A stretch of DNA of 64,000 bases from Roseovarius nitratireducens (GTDB taxonomy: Bacteria; Pseudomonadota; Alphaproteobacteria; Rhodobacterales; Rhodobacteraceae), in the NCBI RefSeq assembly GCF_002925845.1, contig NZ_PDNI01000036.1, positions 124,001 through 188,000 on the forward strand. The letters run 5' to 3'. The translations under genes and the position numbers were made by a program. Numbering within the stretch: the stretch's first letter is position 1; every line of letters starts with the position of its first letter. Shown here piece after piece: positions 1-9,167 of the stretch. The notes below the pieces were generated by a model, which worked only from the letters and a program-made list of their open reading frames with translations, was not told the origin of the DNA and made no database searches.

Positions 1-1258
1 TGGCCATTGGCGGTGTCAGAAAGCTGGTTTGCAGGTTGAGCGCCACGAGGATGCCGAAGAACAGCGGATCGACATCGAAGAACTGCAACAGTGGCAGGAA
101 GATCGGCACGAAGATGATGATGATCTCGGACCATTCCAGAGGCCAGCCCAGCAGGAAGATGATGAGCTGTGCCAGCAACAGGAAGGCCAGCGGGCTGAGG
201 TCAAGCCCCTGCACGAATTCGGAGATCACATGCTCGCCGCCCAGGTAGGAGAACACCGCCGAGAAGGTATAGGAGCCGACAAACAGCCAGCACACCATCG
301 CCGTAGTGCGGACCGTGAGATAGACGCTCTCGCGCATCCGCTGCCACGTCATCGCCCGGTAGACAAAGGCGAGGAAGATGCCGCCCAGCGCGCCGATCGA
401 GGCTGCCTCTGTCGGGGTCGCGAGGCCGAAAAGGATCGAACCGAGCACCGCCATGATGAGAAACGCCAGCGGGACGAAGGAGGTCACGATCATCAGGATG
501 AGCTTGACCATCGGAATGTCGGGAATTTCTTCCTTGCTCGGCTTCGGGGCGGCCGAGGGCTGGATTATCGCGCGCCCGATCACGTAGACCAAGTAGAGCC
601 CGACCAGAACCAGCCCCGGAAACAGCGCCGCCGCGTAAAGCCGCACGATCGACACGTTCGACGCCGCCGCATAGACGATCAGCATGATCGAGGGCGGAAT
701 GAGAATGCCCAGCGTGCCACCCGCGCAAATGATGCCAGAGGCAAAGGACGGGTCGTAGCGCGCCTTGAGCATCGCGGGCAGCGCCAGCAGGCCCATCAGC
801 GTCACAACCGCGCCCACAATCCCCGTGGCGGTGGCAAAGAGCGCACAGGTGATGAGCGCAGCCACGCCCATCGAACCGGGCATGTTCTTGGCCGCGATGT
901 TGAGCGTGGAAAACAGGCGGTCCACGATATTGGCGCGCTCGACGATATAGCCCATGAACAGAAAGAGCGGCACGGCGGTCAGAACCTCGTTCGACATCAC
1001 CGTGAATGTCTGGTTCACGAACAGGTCGAATATTCGGTTGTTGAAGAACCCCTCGACCCAGAGGGACCACTGGTCCCAGGTGCTCGCCACCTCCTCTTCG
1101 AGGCGGTTGAACTCGCGCCACATGCGGCGCTCCTCGTAATAGGCGTAGTAGCCAAAGCCGATACCCATCGCCATGAGGGTGAAAGCGATGGGAAAGCCCA
1201 GAAACACGAAGACAATGAACAGCCCCAGCATCATCAGGGCGATTTGCGGATCGGTCAT
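1..1258 (-). CDS. dctM: TRAP transporter large permease DctM, 3' end cut by window edge
   Basis: Large membrane subunit of a tripartite ATP-independent periplasmic (TRAP) transporter, which drives Na+- or H+-coupled uptake of an organic acid through about 12 membrane helices. The frame is open from an ATG at 1258 to the window edge (419 codons). It begins MTDPQIALMMLGLFIVFVF. The last residues inside the window read NLQTSFLTPPMA, the conserved 'NLQTSFLTPP' stretch near the C-terminus of DctM proteins, so only a short tail is missing. Its ATG overlaps the dctQ stop (ATGA), so the two are probably translationally coupled. The substrate cannot be read from the sequence. Confidence 0.9.
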   Translation of the reverse strand, partial: MTDPQIALMMLGLFIVFVFLGFPIAFTLMAMGIGFGYYAYYEERRMWREFNRLEEEVASTWDQWSLWVEGFFNNRIFDLFVNQTFTVMSNEVLTAVPLFLFMGYIVERANIVDRLFSTLNIAAKNMPGSMGVAALITCALFATATGIVGAVVTLMGLLALPAMLKARYDPSFASGIICAGGTLGILIPPSIMLIVYAAASNVSIVRLYAAALFPGLVLVGLYLVYVIGRAIIQPSAAPKPSKEEIPDIPMVKLILMIVTSFVPLAFLIMAVLGSILFGLATPTEAASIGALGGIFLAFVYRAMTWQRMRESVYLTVRTTAMVCWLFVGSYTFSAVFSYLGGEHVISEFVQGLDLSPLAFLLLAQLIIFLLGWPLEWSEIIIIFVPIFLPLLQFFDVDPLFFGILVALNLQTSFLTPPMA

Positions 1259-1839
1259 GGATGTGCGTCCTTTTCGGCCTCGGCGGCCTTTTGCATCAAC
1301 AGGTCCTCGGTCTCGAAGACGTCTTCTTCGGCGGCCAGCCACTCATTGGTGCGCATCGCGAGGATGCAGCGGCAGACCTGCGCCATGCCCTGGATGAACA
1401 GCAGGATACCAGCGGCGACGATCACCGTCTTGAACTGGTAGATCGGCACGCCCGCGGGGCTGTTGACCGACACTTCGCCATAGGACCAGGACTGCGCCGC
1501 ATATTTCCAGCCCGCAAAGATCAGGGCGGTGATGCCCGGAAAGAAGAACAGGATATAGAGCACCAGGTCGATCTTGGCCTGGTTGCGCGGCTGCCACAGG
1601 CGATAGAGGAAATCGCCCCGCACATGCCCGCCGCGCGACAGCGTATAGGCCCCGCCCATCATGAACAGCGTGCCGTACATGATGAAGGACACGTCGAGCG
1701 CCCAGGCTGTTGGGTTGTTGAAGACATAGCGCACCACCACCTCGTAGCCGGTACCGACCGACATCAGGACAATGAGCCAGGCGAATGCCTTGCCGAACCA
1801 GGCCGACAGATTGTCGGCGAAGCGTATGAAGCCGATCAC
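1255..1839 (-). CDS. dctQ: TRAP transporter small permease DctQ
   Basis: Small membrane subunit of the TRAP transporter; DctQ pairs with DctM in the inner membrane. The 194 residues contain four hydrophobic segments (about residues 15-35, 48-68, 88-110 and 130-155). The first is followed by the family-typical 'YEVVVRYVFNNPTAWALD' region. The C-terminal tail is acidic and cytoplasmic in character. It lies between dctP (upstream, 80-nt gap containing a strong hairpin) and dctM (4-nt overlap). Family assignment is firm; the transported substrate is unknown. Confidence 0.92.
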   Translation of the reverse strand: MIGFIRFADNLSAWFGKAFAWLIVLMSVGTGYEVVVRYVFNNPTAWALDVSFIMYGTLFMMGGAYTLSRGGHVRGDFLYRLWQPRNQAKIDLVLYILFFFPGITALIFAGWKYAAQSWSYGEVSVNSPAGVPIYQFKTVIVAAGILLFIQGMAQVCRCILAMRTNEWLAAEEDVFETEDLLMQKAAEAEKDAHP

Positions 1840-1866
1840 GCGAACCCCCCGTTATGCTGGAAAAGC

Positions 1867-1893
1867 GGCCCCGGTGCTGTGCACACCGGGGCC
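1867..1893 (-). terminator. Hairpin between dctP and dctQ (attenuator or mRNA-stability element)
   Basis: A perfect 10-bp stem (GGCCCCGGTG at 1867-1876 with its complement at 1884-1893) and a 7-nt loop. On the minus strand it is followed by GCTTTTCC, a weak U-tract. Located in the 80-nt gap after dctP and before dctQ, it probably causes partial termination or protects the dctP 3' end. Either would give more binding protein than permease, as is usual for binding-protein-dependent transporters. The function is inferred. Confidence 0.6.
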
Positions 1894-1919
1894 TGTTTCA
1901 ATAAGGTCTTTGCCCGTGC

Positions 1920-3050
1920 TCAGAGCTTGAGCTTGCCTGGGAAGTAGTGATCGTAGGCAAGCGCCAGATCGGGCGCGTTCATCAGTTCATAGAAGGTGAC
2001 CTGCTCGACCCAGGCGCGCTGGCTGTCGAGGCATTTCTTCATGAACGGATCGGCCTCGAGTTCGGGGATCAGCTTGTCCCAGGCCTCGAGCTGTGCCGCC
2101 AGGATGTTTTCCGAGGTGCGGTGCACGGTGACATCGGCCTCTTCCTGGAGCCACTTGAGGTCTGCCGAGTAGCGACGCATCGCCTTGGCGGTGTTCGCGG
2201 TCGACACGGCCTCGACGCCGTATTTCAGGATCGCACGGAGATCCGGGTCCAGCTCGTCCATGGTGAAGCGGGAGAACAGGAACTCGAAGCTTTCCGACGC
2301 CTGGTGATAGGACGACAGGTAATAGTTCTTCGCCACGTCATGCGCGCCGAAATCCTTGTCCGAGGACGGGTTGTTGAACTCGAACGCGTCGATGACGCCA
2401 CGCTCCATCGCGGGCACGATCTCGCCGCCCGGAAGCTGTGCCACAGACATGCCCATGGATTGAAGCAGGTCCGCCGCGAGGCCCACGGTGCGATACTTGA
2501 AGCCTTCGAGGTCCGCGGCGGTGTTCACCTCTTCCTTGAACCAGCCGAAGGGCTGCGCGAACATCGGGAAGCCCATGTAGCCGTCCACGTCCATCCCGAG
2601 GATGTCCTGGGTCAGCTCGTCATAGAGCGCCTTGCCGCCGCCTTCGTAGAACCAGCTCAGCATCGTGGTGGCAGAGCCGCCGAAAACGGGGCCGGTTCCG
2701 AAGAGCGAGGCCGCCTTGCTCTTGCCGTACCAGTAGACCGGCACCGAATGCGCGGCGTCGAGAACACCGTCGTTCACGGCATCGAGCACCTGGAACGCGG
2801 CCACGACGGCGCCCGCAGGCAGCACGTCGATCTTGAGGCGTCCGCCGGACATTTCCTCCACCCGGTCGGCATAGTCCTGTGCGAACTCCTGCCAGATGTT
2901 CCCGGCACCCCAGGATGTCTGCATCTTCAGCACGATTGGCGCCTGCGCCAATACCGCCGGCGCCGCGAGCGTACTCGCCGCGGCCACCGGTGCCCCCACC
3001 GCGGCGCGGCGCAGGAACGAACGGCGGTCAAACTTCGCCTTGTCTGTCAT
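1920..3050 (-). CDS. dctP: TRAP transporter substrate-binding protein DctP, Tat-exported
   Basis: Periplasmic solute receptor of the TRAP system (376 aa). The chosen ATG at 3050 has a strong RBS (GGAGGAAACC) directly upstream and gives MTDKAKFDRRSFLRRAAVGA, a twin-arginine signal (DRRSFLRR) followed by a hydrophobic segment ending APAVLAQA. An in-frame extension up to 3128 has no good RBS and would precede the signal peptide. The mature part shows the DctP fold pattern, including 'FKYRTVGLAADLLQSMGMSV' and the helix-turn 'GVIDAFEFNNPSSD', where an Arg binds the carboxylate. Tat-exported receptors of this size include keto-acid and lactate binders; that substrate class is only a guess here. 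Confidence 0.92.
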   Translation of the reverse strand: MTDKAKFDRRSFLRRAAVGAPVAAASTLAAPAVLAQAPIVLKMQTSWGAGNIWQEFAQDYADRVEEMSGGRLKIDVLPAGAVVAAFQVLDAVNDGVLDAAHSVPVYWYGKSKAASLFGTGPVFGGSATTMLSWFYEGGGKALYDELTQDILGMDVDGYMGFPMFAQPFGWFKEEVNTAADLEGFKYRTVGLAADLLQSMGMSVAQLPGGEIVPAMERGVIDAFEFNNPSSDKDFGAHDVAKNYYLSSYHQASESFEFLFSRFTMDELDPDLRAILKYGVEAVSTANTAKAMRRYSADLKWLQEEADVTVHRTSENILAAQLEAWDKLIPELEADPFMKKCLDSQRAWVEQVTFYELMNAPDLALAYDHYFPGKLKL

Positions 3051-3474
3051 GGTTTCCTCCCAATTTGCATAAGCAACTCCCGTGTGGATGGCACATGCGC
3101 GCATACACGCACAGGCGATTCGGTGCACATGGCCCCCCGCAGCGTCGCCATCGTATCGTGCGGTTTCACAAAAACAAGGGTTCTGGTAAAATTATCTGAC
3201 CAAAAGGGCGGTTCGAGATGCCCAAATAGGGCCACGGTGCATTGTCATGACCCCCGTGCCAAGAGATGCACCACCCTTGTTTATCGCCTCATTTTACTGG
3301 CCCAAACGGCGACGCAGTCCCGTGCAAGGCAGGTGACAACGGTGGTTCGTCGCTGATAAATGGCATGACGTAATGCCGCAGCCAGGGTGGCCGGACGGGG
3401 CGATTTCACTTGCCTTTCGGCCGGGGACGGGCGACCCAAATGGCCGGGGACCAAGAAACAGGGAGACCGGAAGA
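3051..3474. promoter_or_regulatory. Divergent intergenic region between dctP and the liv-type operon
   Basis: This 424-nt stretch is more AT-rich than its surroundings and contains no convincing gene. It should hold the promoters of both divergent transport operons. A possible minus-strand promoter for dctP is TTGTTT (complement of 3172-3177), a 16-nt spacer, and TACGAT (complement of 3150-3155). Two dyads are visible: TGGT/ACCA at 3184-3187 and 3199-3202, and GGCAT/ATGCC at 3362-3366 and 3373-3377. No regulator gene lies nearby, so these are candidate sites only. Confidence 0.4.
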
Positions 3475-4605
3475 ATGAAGAAACTGTTGGCAACAGCCGC
3501 CGCTCTGGCGCTCGGGGCCGGGGTGGCCTCGGCCGATGTAAAGGTGGGCATGATCACCACGCTCTCGGGCGGCGGCGCGGGCCTCGGCATCGACGTGCGC
3601 GACGGCTTCATGCTCGCCATCGAGCAATCTGGACGCGATGATATCGAGGTCGTGATCGAGGATGACCAGCGCAAGCCGGACATCGCCGTGCAGCTTTCCG
3701 ACAAGATGATCCAGTCGGAAAAGGTGGACGTGCTCACCGGGATCATCTGGTCTAACCTCGCGATGGCGGTGATCCCGGGCGCGGTGGCGCAGGGCAAGTT
3801 TTACCTGTCGCCCAATGCCGGGCCGTCGGCGCTGGCGGGCAAGGGTTGTCACGAAAACTATTTCAACGTCGCCTGGCAGAACGACAACCTGCACGAAGCG
3901 GCGGGGGCCTATGCCAACAGCGTTGGGTATGAAAACAGCTTCATCCTCGCGCCCAATTATCCGGCGGGTCAGGATGCGCTCACCGGCTACAAGCGGTTTT
4001 ACGAAGGAGAGGTCGCGGGCGAGATCTACACCCAATTGGGCCAGACCGACTATGCCGCCGAGATCGCGCAGATCCGCGCCTCCGGCGCCGACAGCGTGTT
4101 CTTCTTCCTGCCCGGCGGGATGGGGATTTCTTTCCTCAAGCAATACGCGGATTCGGGCGTCGGCCTGCCGGTCGTGGGCCCGGCCTTCAGCTTTGACCAG
4201 GGGATACTTCAGGCCGTGGGGCCCGCCGCGCTCGGCGTGGTGAATACCTCGCAATGGTCCAAGGACCTGGACAACGCCGCCAACGCCGCCTTTGTCGAGA
4301 GCTTCGAGGCCAAGTATGACCGCCTGCCGTCGCTCTATGCCAGCCAGGGCTTCGATACCGCCAACCTGCTGATTTCGGCGGTGGAAAAGGCCGACGTCTC
4401 GGACGCCGATGCGTTCCGCGAGGCGCTGCGCGCGGCGGATTTCGACAGCACCCGCGGCGATTTCGCCTTCGGCCCCAACCAGCACCCGGTGCAGGACATC
4501 TATGCCCGCGAGGTGATCCAGGAGGGTGACGTGTTCACCAACAAGGTGATCGGTGTCGCACTTGAAGACCATTCCGACGCCTACGCGGCCGAGTGCAAGA
4601 TGTAA
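3475..4605 (+). CDS. ABC transporter substrate-binding protein, branched-chain amino acid (LivK/Peripla_BP_6) type
   Basis: Periplasmic receptor (377 aa) of the ABC importer encoded by the next four genes. ATG 3475 is chosen because a typical Sec signal peptide (MKKLLATAAALALGAGVASA) starts there behind a GGAAGA ribosome site. The mature protein begins DVKVGMITTLSGGGAGLG, the type-1 periplasmic-binding fold seen in LivJ/LivK relatives. Members of this fold also bind amides, urea and aromatic acids. The 'SNLAMAVIPGAVAQGKFYLSPNAGPSALAG' region resembles receptors for aromatic or other non-amino-acid ligands, so leucine/valine specificity should not be assumed. It is followed by a hairpin that probably stabilises its message. 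Confidence 0.88.
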   Translation: MKKLLATAAALALGAGVASADVKVGMITTLSGGGAGLGIDVRDGFMLAIEQSGRDDIEVVIEDDQRKPDIAVQLSDKMIQSEKVDVLTGIIWSNLAMAVIPGAVAQGKFYLSPNAGPSALAGKGCHENYFNVAWQNDNLHEAAGAYANSVGYENSFILAPNYPAGQDALTGYKRFYEGEVAGEIYTQLGQTDYAAEIAQIRASGADSVFFFLPGGMGISFLKQYADSGVGLPVVGPAFSFDQGILQAVGPAALGVVNTSQWSKDLDNAANAAFVESFEAKYDRLPSLYASQGFDTANLLISAVEKADVSDADAFREALRAADFDSTRGDFAFGPNQHPVQDIYAREVIQEGDVFTNKVIGVALEDHSDAYAAECKM

Positions 4606-4613
4606 GCCACTCT

Positions 4614-4646
4614 CCCGGCCCGTCGCGCACATCGCGGCGGGCCGGG
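4614..4646 (+). terminator. Strong hairpin after the binding-protein gene
   Basis: A 14-bp stem (4614-4627 with 4633-4646, one G-U pair) with a 5-nt loop in the 58-nt gap between the substrate-binding protein and livH-like genes. There is no T-tract afterwards, so it is more likely an mRNA-protecting or attenuating structure than a full terminator. This arrangement gives excess binding protein in many ABC operons. Confidence 0.55.
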
Positions 4647-4663
4647 ACAATAACGGGCAGGAC

Positions 4664-5584
4664 ATGTCTCTCATCCTCGTCATCGAGCAGATCCTCAACG
4701 GGGTGCAGCTTGGCGTGATGCTGTTCCTGATGGCCGCGGGGCTCACGCTCATCTTCGGCGTCATGGGGCTCATCAACCTCGCGCACGGCTCGCTCTACAT
4801 GGTGGGGGCCTTCGCCGCCGCCGCCGTGGCGGGGGTGACGGGCTCTTTCCTCTTGGGCCTCGTCGCGGCGCTTGTCGCCGCCGCCGCCGCGGGCGCGCTG
4901 ATCGAGGTGACGGTGATCCGGCGGCTTTATGCCGCCGACCATCTCGACCAGGTGCTGGCGACCTTTGCGCTGATCCTCGTCTTTTCAGAGGGGGTGCGCT
5001 GGGTGTTCGGCTCTTTCCCGCTCTTTCTCGACATCCCCGCCGCGCTGTCGGGGCCCGTGACCCTGCCGGGCGGGATCGAGTATCCGCTTTACCGGCTGGT
5101 GCTGATCGGCATCGGGCTGGCGGTGGGGCTGGGCCTGTGGTGGCTGATCGAGCGCACGCGCCTCGGCATCCGCATCCGCGCTGGCGAAAACGACCGCGAG
5201 ATGATCGCGGCGCTGGGCGTGGACATCTCGCGCCTCTACACGCTGGTCTTCGCGCTCGGCGCGGCGCTGGCGGGGCTGGCGGGCGCGCTTGTGGGCGCGA
5301 TCCAGTCGGTGCAGGTCGGCATGGGCGAGCCGGTGCTGATCCTCGCCTTCGTGGTGATCGTGATCGGCGGCATCGGCTCGATCCGGGGGGCCTTTGTCGG
5401 CGCGCTGCTGGTGGGGCTGACCGAGACGCTTGGCGGCGTGTTCCTGCCCGCCTTCTTCGGCCTCTTCACCGATCCGGCGACGGCCACCTCCATCGGGGCG
5501 TCGCTTGCCTCGATGGCGATCTACGTGCTGATGGGCGTGGTGCTGGTGTGGCGGCCCACGGGGCTCTTCGGGGTGCGGGCATGA
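4664..5584 (+). CDS. livH: Branched-chain-type ABC transporter permease (LivH-like)
   Basis: Inner-membrane permease (306 aa) with about eight hydrophobic segments. The start is set at ATG 4664 (MSLILVIEQILNGVQLGVML), where the typical LivH N-terminus begins; the in-frame upstream extension has no hydrophobic or family character. Family signatures include 'GLTLIFGVMGLINLAHGSLYM' near the N-terminus and the cytoplasmic coupling loop 'IRIRAGENDREMIAALGVD'. It pairs with the LivM-like protein, whose ATG overlaps its stop (ATGA). The symbol reflects family, not proven substrate. Confidence 0.92.
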   Translation: MSLILVIEQILNGVQLGVMLFLMAAGLTLIFGVMGLINLAHGSLYMVGAFAAAAVAGVTGSFLLGLVAALVAAAAAGALIEVTVIRRLYAADHLDQVLATFALILVFSEGVRWVFGSFPLFLDIPAALSGPVTLPGGIEYPLYRLVLIGIGLAVGLGLWWLIERTRLGIRIRAGENDREMIAALGVDISRLYTLVFALGAALAGLAGALVGAIQSVQVGMGEPVLILAFVVIVIGGIGSIRGAFVGALLVGLTETLGGVFLPAFFGLFTDPATATSIGASLASMAIYVLMGVVLVWRPTGLFGVRA

Positions 5585-6564
5585 TCGGCGAAAGGGTGCT
5601 GAGCCTCGGCGTGCTGGCGGTGCTGGGCGGTGTCGCGTTGCTCGCCGCGGCCACCGACGAGCCGTTTACCATCACGCTTGCCACGCGGGTGGCGATCCTC
5701 GCGCTGGCGGCGGCGGGGCTCAACATCGCGCTGGGCCTCGGCGGGCTGGTGAGCTTCGGCCACGCGCTGTTCTTCGGCCTCGGCGGCTACGTCATGGGCA
5801 TTCTCGCCTTCCACGCGCAGACCTACACGCCGCTCGATCTCGGGCTGTTCGAGGTGGCGGGAACGAAATCCATGCCGTTAATCTGGCTTGCGGCGGTCGC
5901 GGTCTCGGCGCTGGTGGCGATCCCGGTGGGGCTTCTGGCGCTGCGCACAAGCGGGGTGTATTTCATCATGATCACCCTCGCCTTCGCGCAGATGTTCTAC
6001 TACTTCACCATCTCGTGGAGCGCCTATGGCGGCGAGGATGGTCTGTCGATCTACGTGCGAAATGGCTTTCCGGGGCTCAACACGCTCGACCCGATCCAGT
6101 TCTTCGGGCTGTGCTTTGCGCTCCTGTGCGTGGTGCTCTGGCTCAGCGCGCGGCTGGCGCGCTCGCCCTTCGGCCTCGCTCTGGGCGCCGCGCGGCAGGC
6201 CCCCGCCCGTGCCGAGGCGGTGGGGTTCGACCCGATGCGCCTGCGGCTGGTGGCCTTTATCATCTCGGGGGCGATCGCGGGGCTTGCGGGCGCGCTCTAC
6301 GCCGACCTCAACCGGTTCGTCAGCCCGGCCATGTTCGGCTGGCACCTGTCGGGCGAGTTGATCGTGCTGGTGATCCTCGGCGGTGTGGCGCGGATCATCG
6401 GGCCGGTCGTTGGTGCGGGCCTTTTCGTCATGCTCGAGCATTTCCTCGGCCAGGTCACCGATTTCTGGCAAATCTGGCTGGGGCTGATCCTGTTGGTGAT
6501 CGTGCTCTATGCCCGCGGCGGGATCGTCGGGCTCGTGTCGCCGCGGAGGACCGGGCATGGCTGA
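5581..6564 (+). CDS. livM: Branched-chain-type ABC transporter permease (LivM-like)
   Basis: Second permease of the importer (327 aa). It starts at ATG 5581, overlapping the previous stop by 4 nt. It has about nine to ten hydrophobic segments and the LivM hallmarks 'GLNIALGLGGLVSFGHALFFGLGGY' and 'LGAARQAPARAEAVGFDPMRLRLVAF', the latter being the EAA-like loop contacting the ATPase. Its last codons carry the GGAGGA ribosome site for the next gene, which overlaps by 8 nt, so the operon is tightly coupled. Confidence 0.92.
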   Translation: MIGERVLSLGVLAVLGGVALLAAATDEPFTITLATRVAILALAAAGLNIALGLGGLVSFGHALFFGLGGYVMGILAFHAQTYTPLDLGLFEVAGTKSMPLIWLAAVAVSALVAIPVGLLALRTSGVYFIMITLAFAQMFYYFTISWSAYGGEDGLSIYVRNGFPGLNTLDPIQFFGLCFALLCVVLWLSARLARSPFGLALGAARQAPARAEAVGFDPMRLRLVAFIISGAIAGLAGALYADLNRFVSPAMFGWHLSGELIVLVILGGVARIIGPVVGAGLFVMLEHFLGQVTDFWQIWLGLILLVIVLYARGGIVGLVSPRRTGHG

Positions 6565-7302
6565 TCCGGTGCTGGAGGCCCGCGGGCTGAGCAAGAGCTT
6601 CGGCGCGCTGGTGGCCAATGACGCGGTCACGCTCGATTTGCGGCCGGGCGAGATACACGCCGTGATCGGCCCCAACGGGGCGGGGAAATCCACCCTCATC
6701 GCGCAGCTTTGCGGCGCGCTACGTCCCGACAGCGGCGAGGTGCGGCTTCAGGGCGAGGACGTCACCGGGCTGAGCGTGGCACAGCGCGCGCGCCTCGGGC
6801 TGGCGCGCACGTTCCAGGTCTCGGCGCTGGCGATGGAGGATAGCGTGCTGGAAAACGCCGTGCTGGGCGCGCTCGGCGCGACGGGCAGCCCGTGGCGCTT
6901 CTGGCGCGCGGCGTTGAGCCGCCCTACGCTGGTCGCGCAGGCCGAGGCGGCGCTCGACCGGGTCGGGCTGGCGGAGGCGCGCCACCGCCGCGTGGCCGAT
7001 CTCAGCCACGGGCAGCGGCGTCAATTGGAGGTGGCGGTGGCGCTGACGCTGGGGCCACGGGCGTTCGTCATGGACGAGCCGATGGCCGGCCTCGGCAGCG
7101 AGGGCTCGGCGGACCTCACCCGCCTGCTCGACGCGCTGCGGCACGAGGCACCGATCCTGCTGGTGGAGCATGACATGGACGCGGTCTTTGCCCTTGCCGA
7201 CCGGATCAGCGTGCTGGTCTACGGCCGCGTGCTGATGACCGGCACCGTGGCCGAGGTGCGCGCCAGCGCCGAGGTGCGCGCGGCCTATCTGGGGGACGCG
7301 GC

Positions 7303-7306
<4 letters not shown>
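6557..7306 (+). CDS. livG: Branched-chain-type ABC transporter ATP-binding protein (LivG-like)
   Basis: Cytoplasmic ATPase (249 aa). Walker A is GPNGAGKST at residues 38-46. The ABC signature is LSHGQRR rather than the usual LSGGQ, a G-to-H substitution that still occurs in working LivG proteins. Walker B is 'AFVMDEPMAGLG', followed by a His switch 'LLVEHDMD'. The start at 6557 is supported by GGAGGA 7 nt upstream. It heterodimerises with the LivF-like ATPase, which follows with an ATGA overlap. Confidence 0.92.
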
Positions 7307-7989
<683 letters not shown>

Positions 7990-8096
7990 CGCGGCAAGGG
8001 GCCTGACAATCCCGTGAGAATGGGCGCGGGTGCGTTTCCCTGGCATATCTTCTGTGTCACCCAAGCCGCGACCCGACGGAAAGGAGCGCACCGCGC

Positions 8097-9167
8097 ATGG
8101 AAAGCATCTATTACGTCCTGTGCTGGGCCTGCCACCGCCGGTGCAAGCATTGCTACGAGGGGCGTTTTCGCCCCTACGTTCGCGGCGCGCTGCGCGAGGT
8201 GGTAGACGAGGCGCGCAGCACCTTTCCCAAGGTGCTGGACAGCCTGCCCGACGAGCTGAGCTATCTCGATCTGAATGCCCCGTCCGAGACCGCGCCGGGC
8301 GGCTATGAGCGGCGCGCGAGCCGCATCATCCTCGCGGGGGGCGAGGTGTTGGTCGATCCGGTACGCGAGGAGGTTCTGTATCCCGCACTGGAGGCGATCC
8401 AGCGCAAGTATGGCACGCAGGGCGTGCGGGTGATCGTGCAGACCACCGGCGATCTGGTCACGCCGCAGATCGTGGATGATCTGCTGGCGCGCGGCGTCTG
8501 GATGATTTCCTGCGCCGGGATGGACGATTTTCACGTCGGCCACGAGGGGGAAAAGCGCGTGCCGCTCATCGACCGGCTGCGCGAGATGTTCGAGGCTGCG
8601 GGAATGCGCGACAGCGCGCTCGCCTCCACCACCCGCAACTGGGCCGATCAGACCCACGATCAGCCGGTCTATTCCATGTTCGGCGCGACCGAGGATGCCT
8701 GGATCGGCAAGATCTGGCCGCGCGGGCGCGCGTGGGAAAACTCGCTTTCCAAGGCCGGTATCACCGACAATTTCTGCAATGTCTGGTCGGGCGGGCTTGG
8801 CTTTCTCAATCGCGGTTATTCGGGGTCGGAAGTGTCCATCGACCCCAATGGCGACGTGTTTCCCTGTTGCCTCAAGACCGCGGCCCCCCTGGGCAATCTC
8901 TGCGAGGAGCGGCTGGACGACATCCTCGACAGCCTCGTCGGCCACCCGGCGTTCGAGGCGATCTCGATGGGCCACCCCGAGCGGATGGGCATGGCGCATG
9001 GCTGGGACTTGCCCCGCTTCCTCGACGAATCGCGCACCACCCGGCCCGATGGAGAGCCCTATCGCAACCTCTGCATCGGCTGCGACCGCTTCTTCGAAAA
9101 GGTGCTGGGGCCAGAGCTTGAACGCCTGCGCGCCAACCGGCTGGCAGCGAAGCGGGCGGCGGAATGA
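8097..9167 (+). CDS. Radical SAM enzyme with SPASM/Twitch-like C-terminal cysteines
   Basis: A 356-aa predicted iron-sulfur enzyme that would cleave S-adenosylmethionine to start radical chemistry. The CxxxCxxC cluster motif is at Cys12, Cys16 and Cys19, with an extra Cys9. The C-terminal part reads 'VSIDPNGDVFPCCLK...PLGNL', the usual layout of a SPASM or Twitch auxiliary-cluster domain. Candidate ligands there are Cys227, Cys257, Cys258, Cys269, Cys326 and Cys329. The start has AAGGAG 9 nt upstream. Its stop overlaps the next gene's ATG, linking it to the kinase and the YnjBCD-type importer. SPASM enzymes often modify peptides, but no precursor peptide gene was seen nearby, so the substrate is unknown. 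Confidence 0.82.
   Translation: MESIYYVLCWACHRRCKHCYEGRFRPYVRGALREVVDEARSTFPKVLDSLPDELSYLDLNAPSETAPGGYERRASRIILAGGEVLVDPVREEVLYPALEAIQRKYGTQGVRVIVQTTGDLVTPQIVDDLLARGVWMISCAGMDDFHVGHEGEKRVPLIDRLREMFEAAGMRDSALASTTRNWADQTHDQPVYSMFGATEDAWIGKIWPRGRAWENSLSKAGITDNFCNVWSGGLGFLNRGYSGSEVSIDPNGDVFPCCLKTAAPLGNLCEERLDDILDSLVGHPAFEAISMGHPERMGMAHGWDLPRFLDESRTTRPDGEPYRNLCIGCDRFFEKVLGPELERLRANRLAAKRAAE

Noticed and set aside
3373-3474. N-terminal extension of the liv-type binding protein
   Set aside because: It would place a basic, non-conserved segment before an obvious signal peptide, and the ATG at 3475 has its own ribosome site.
7990-8096. Thiamine pyrophosphate riboswitch before the radical SAM/kinase/YnjBCD operon
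   Set aside because: The kinase and importer could suggest thiamine, but the conserved CUGAGA and related THI-box segments are absent.
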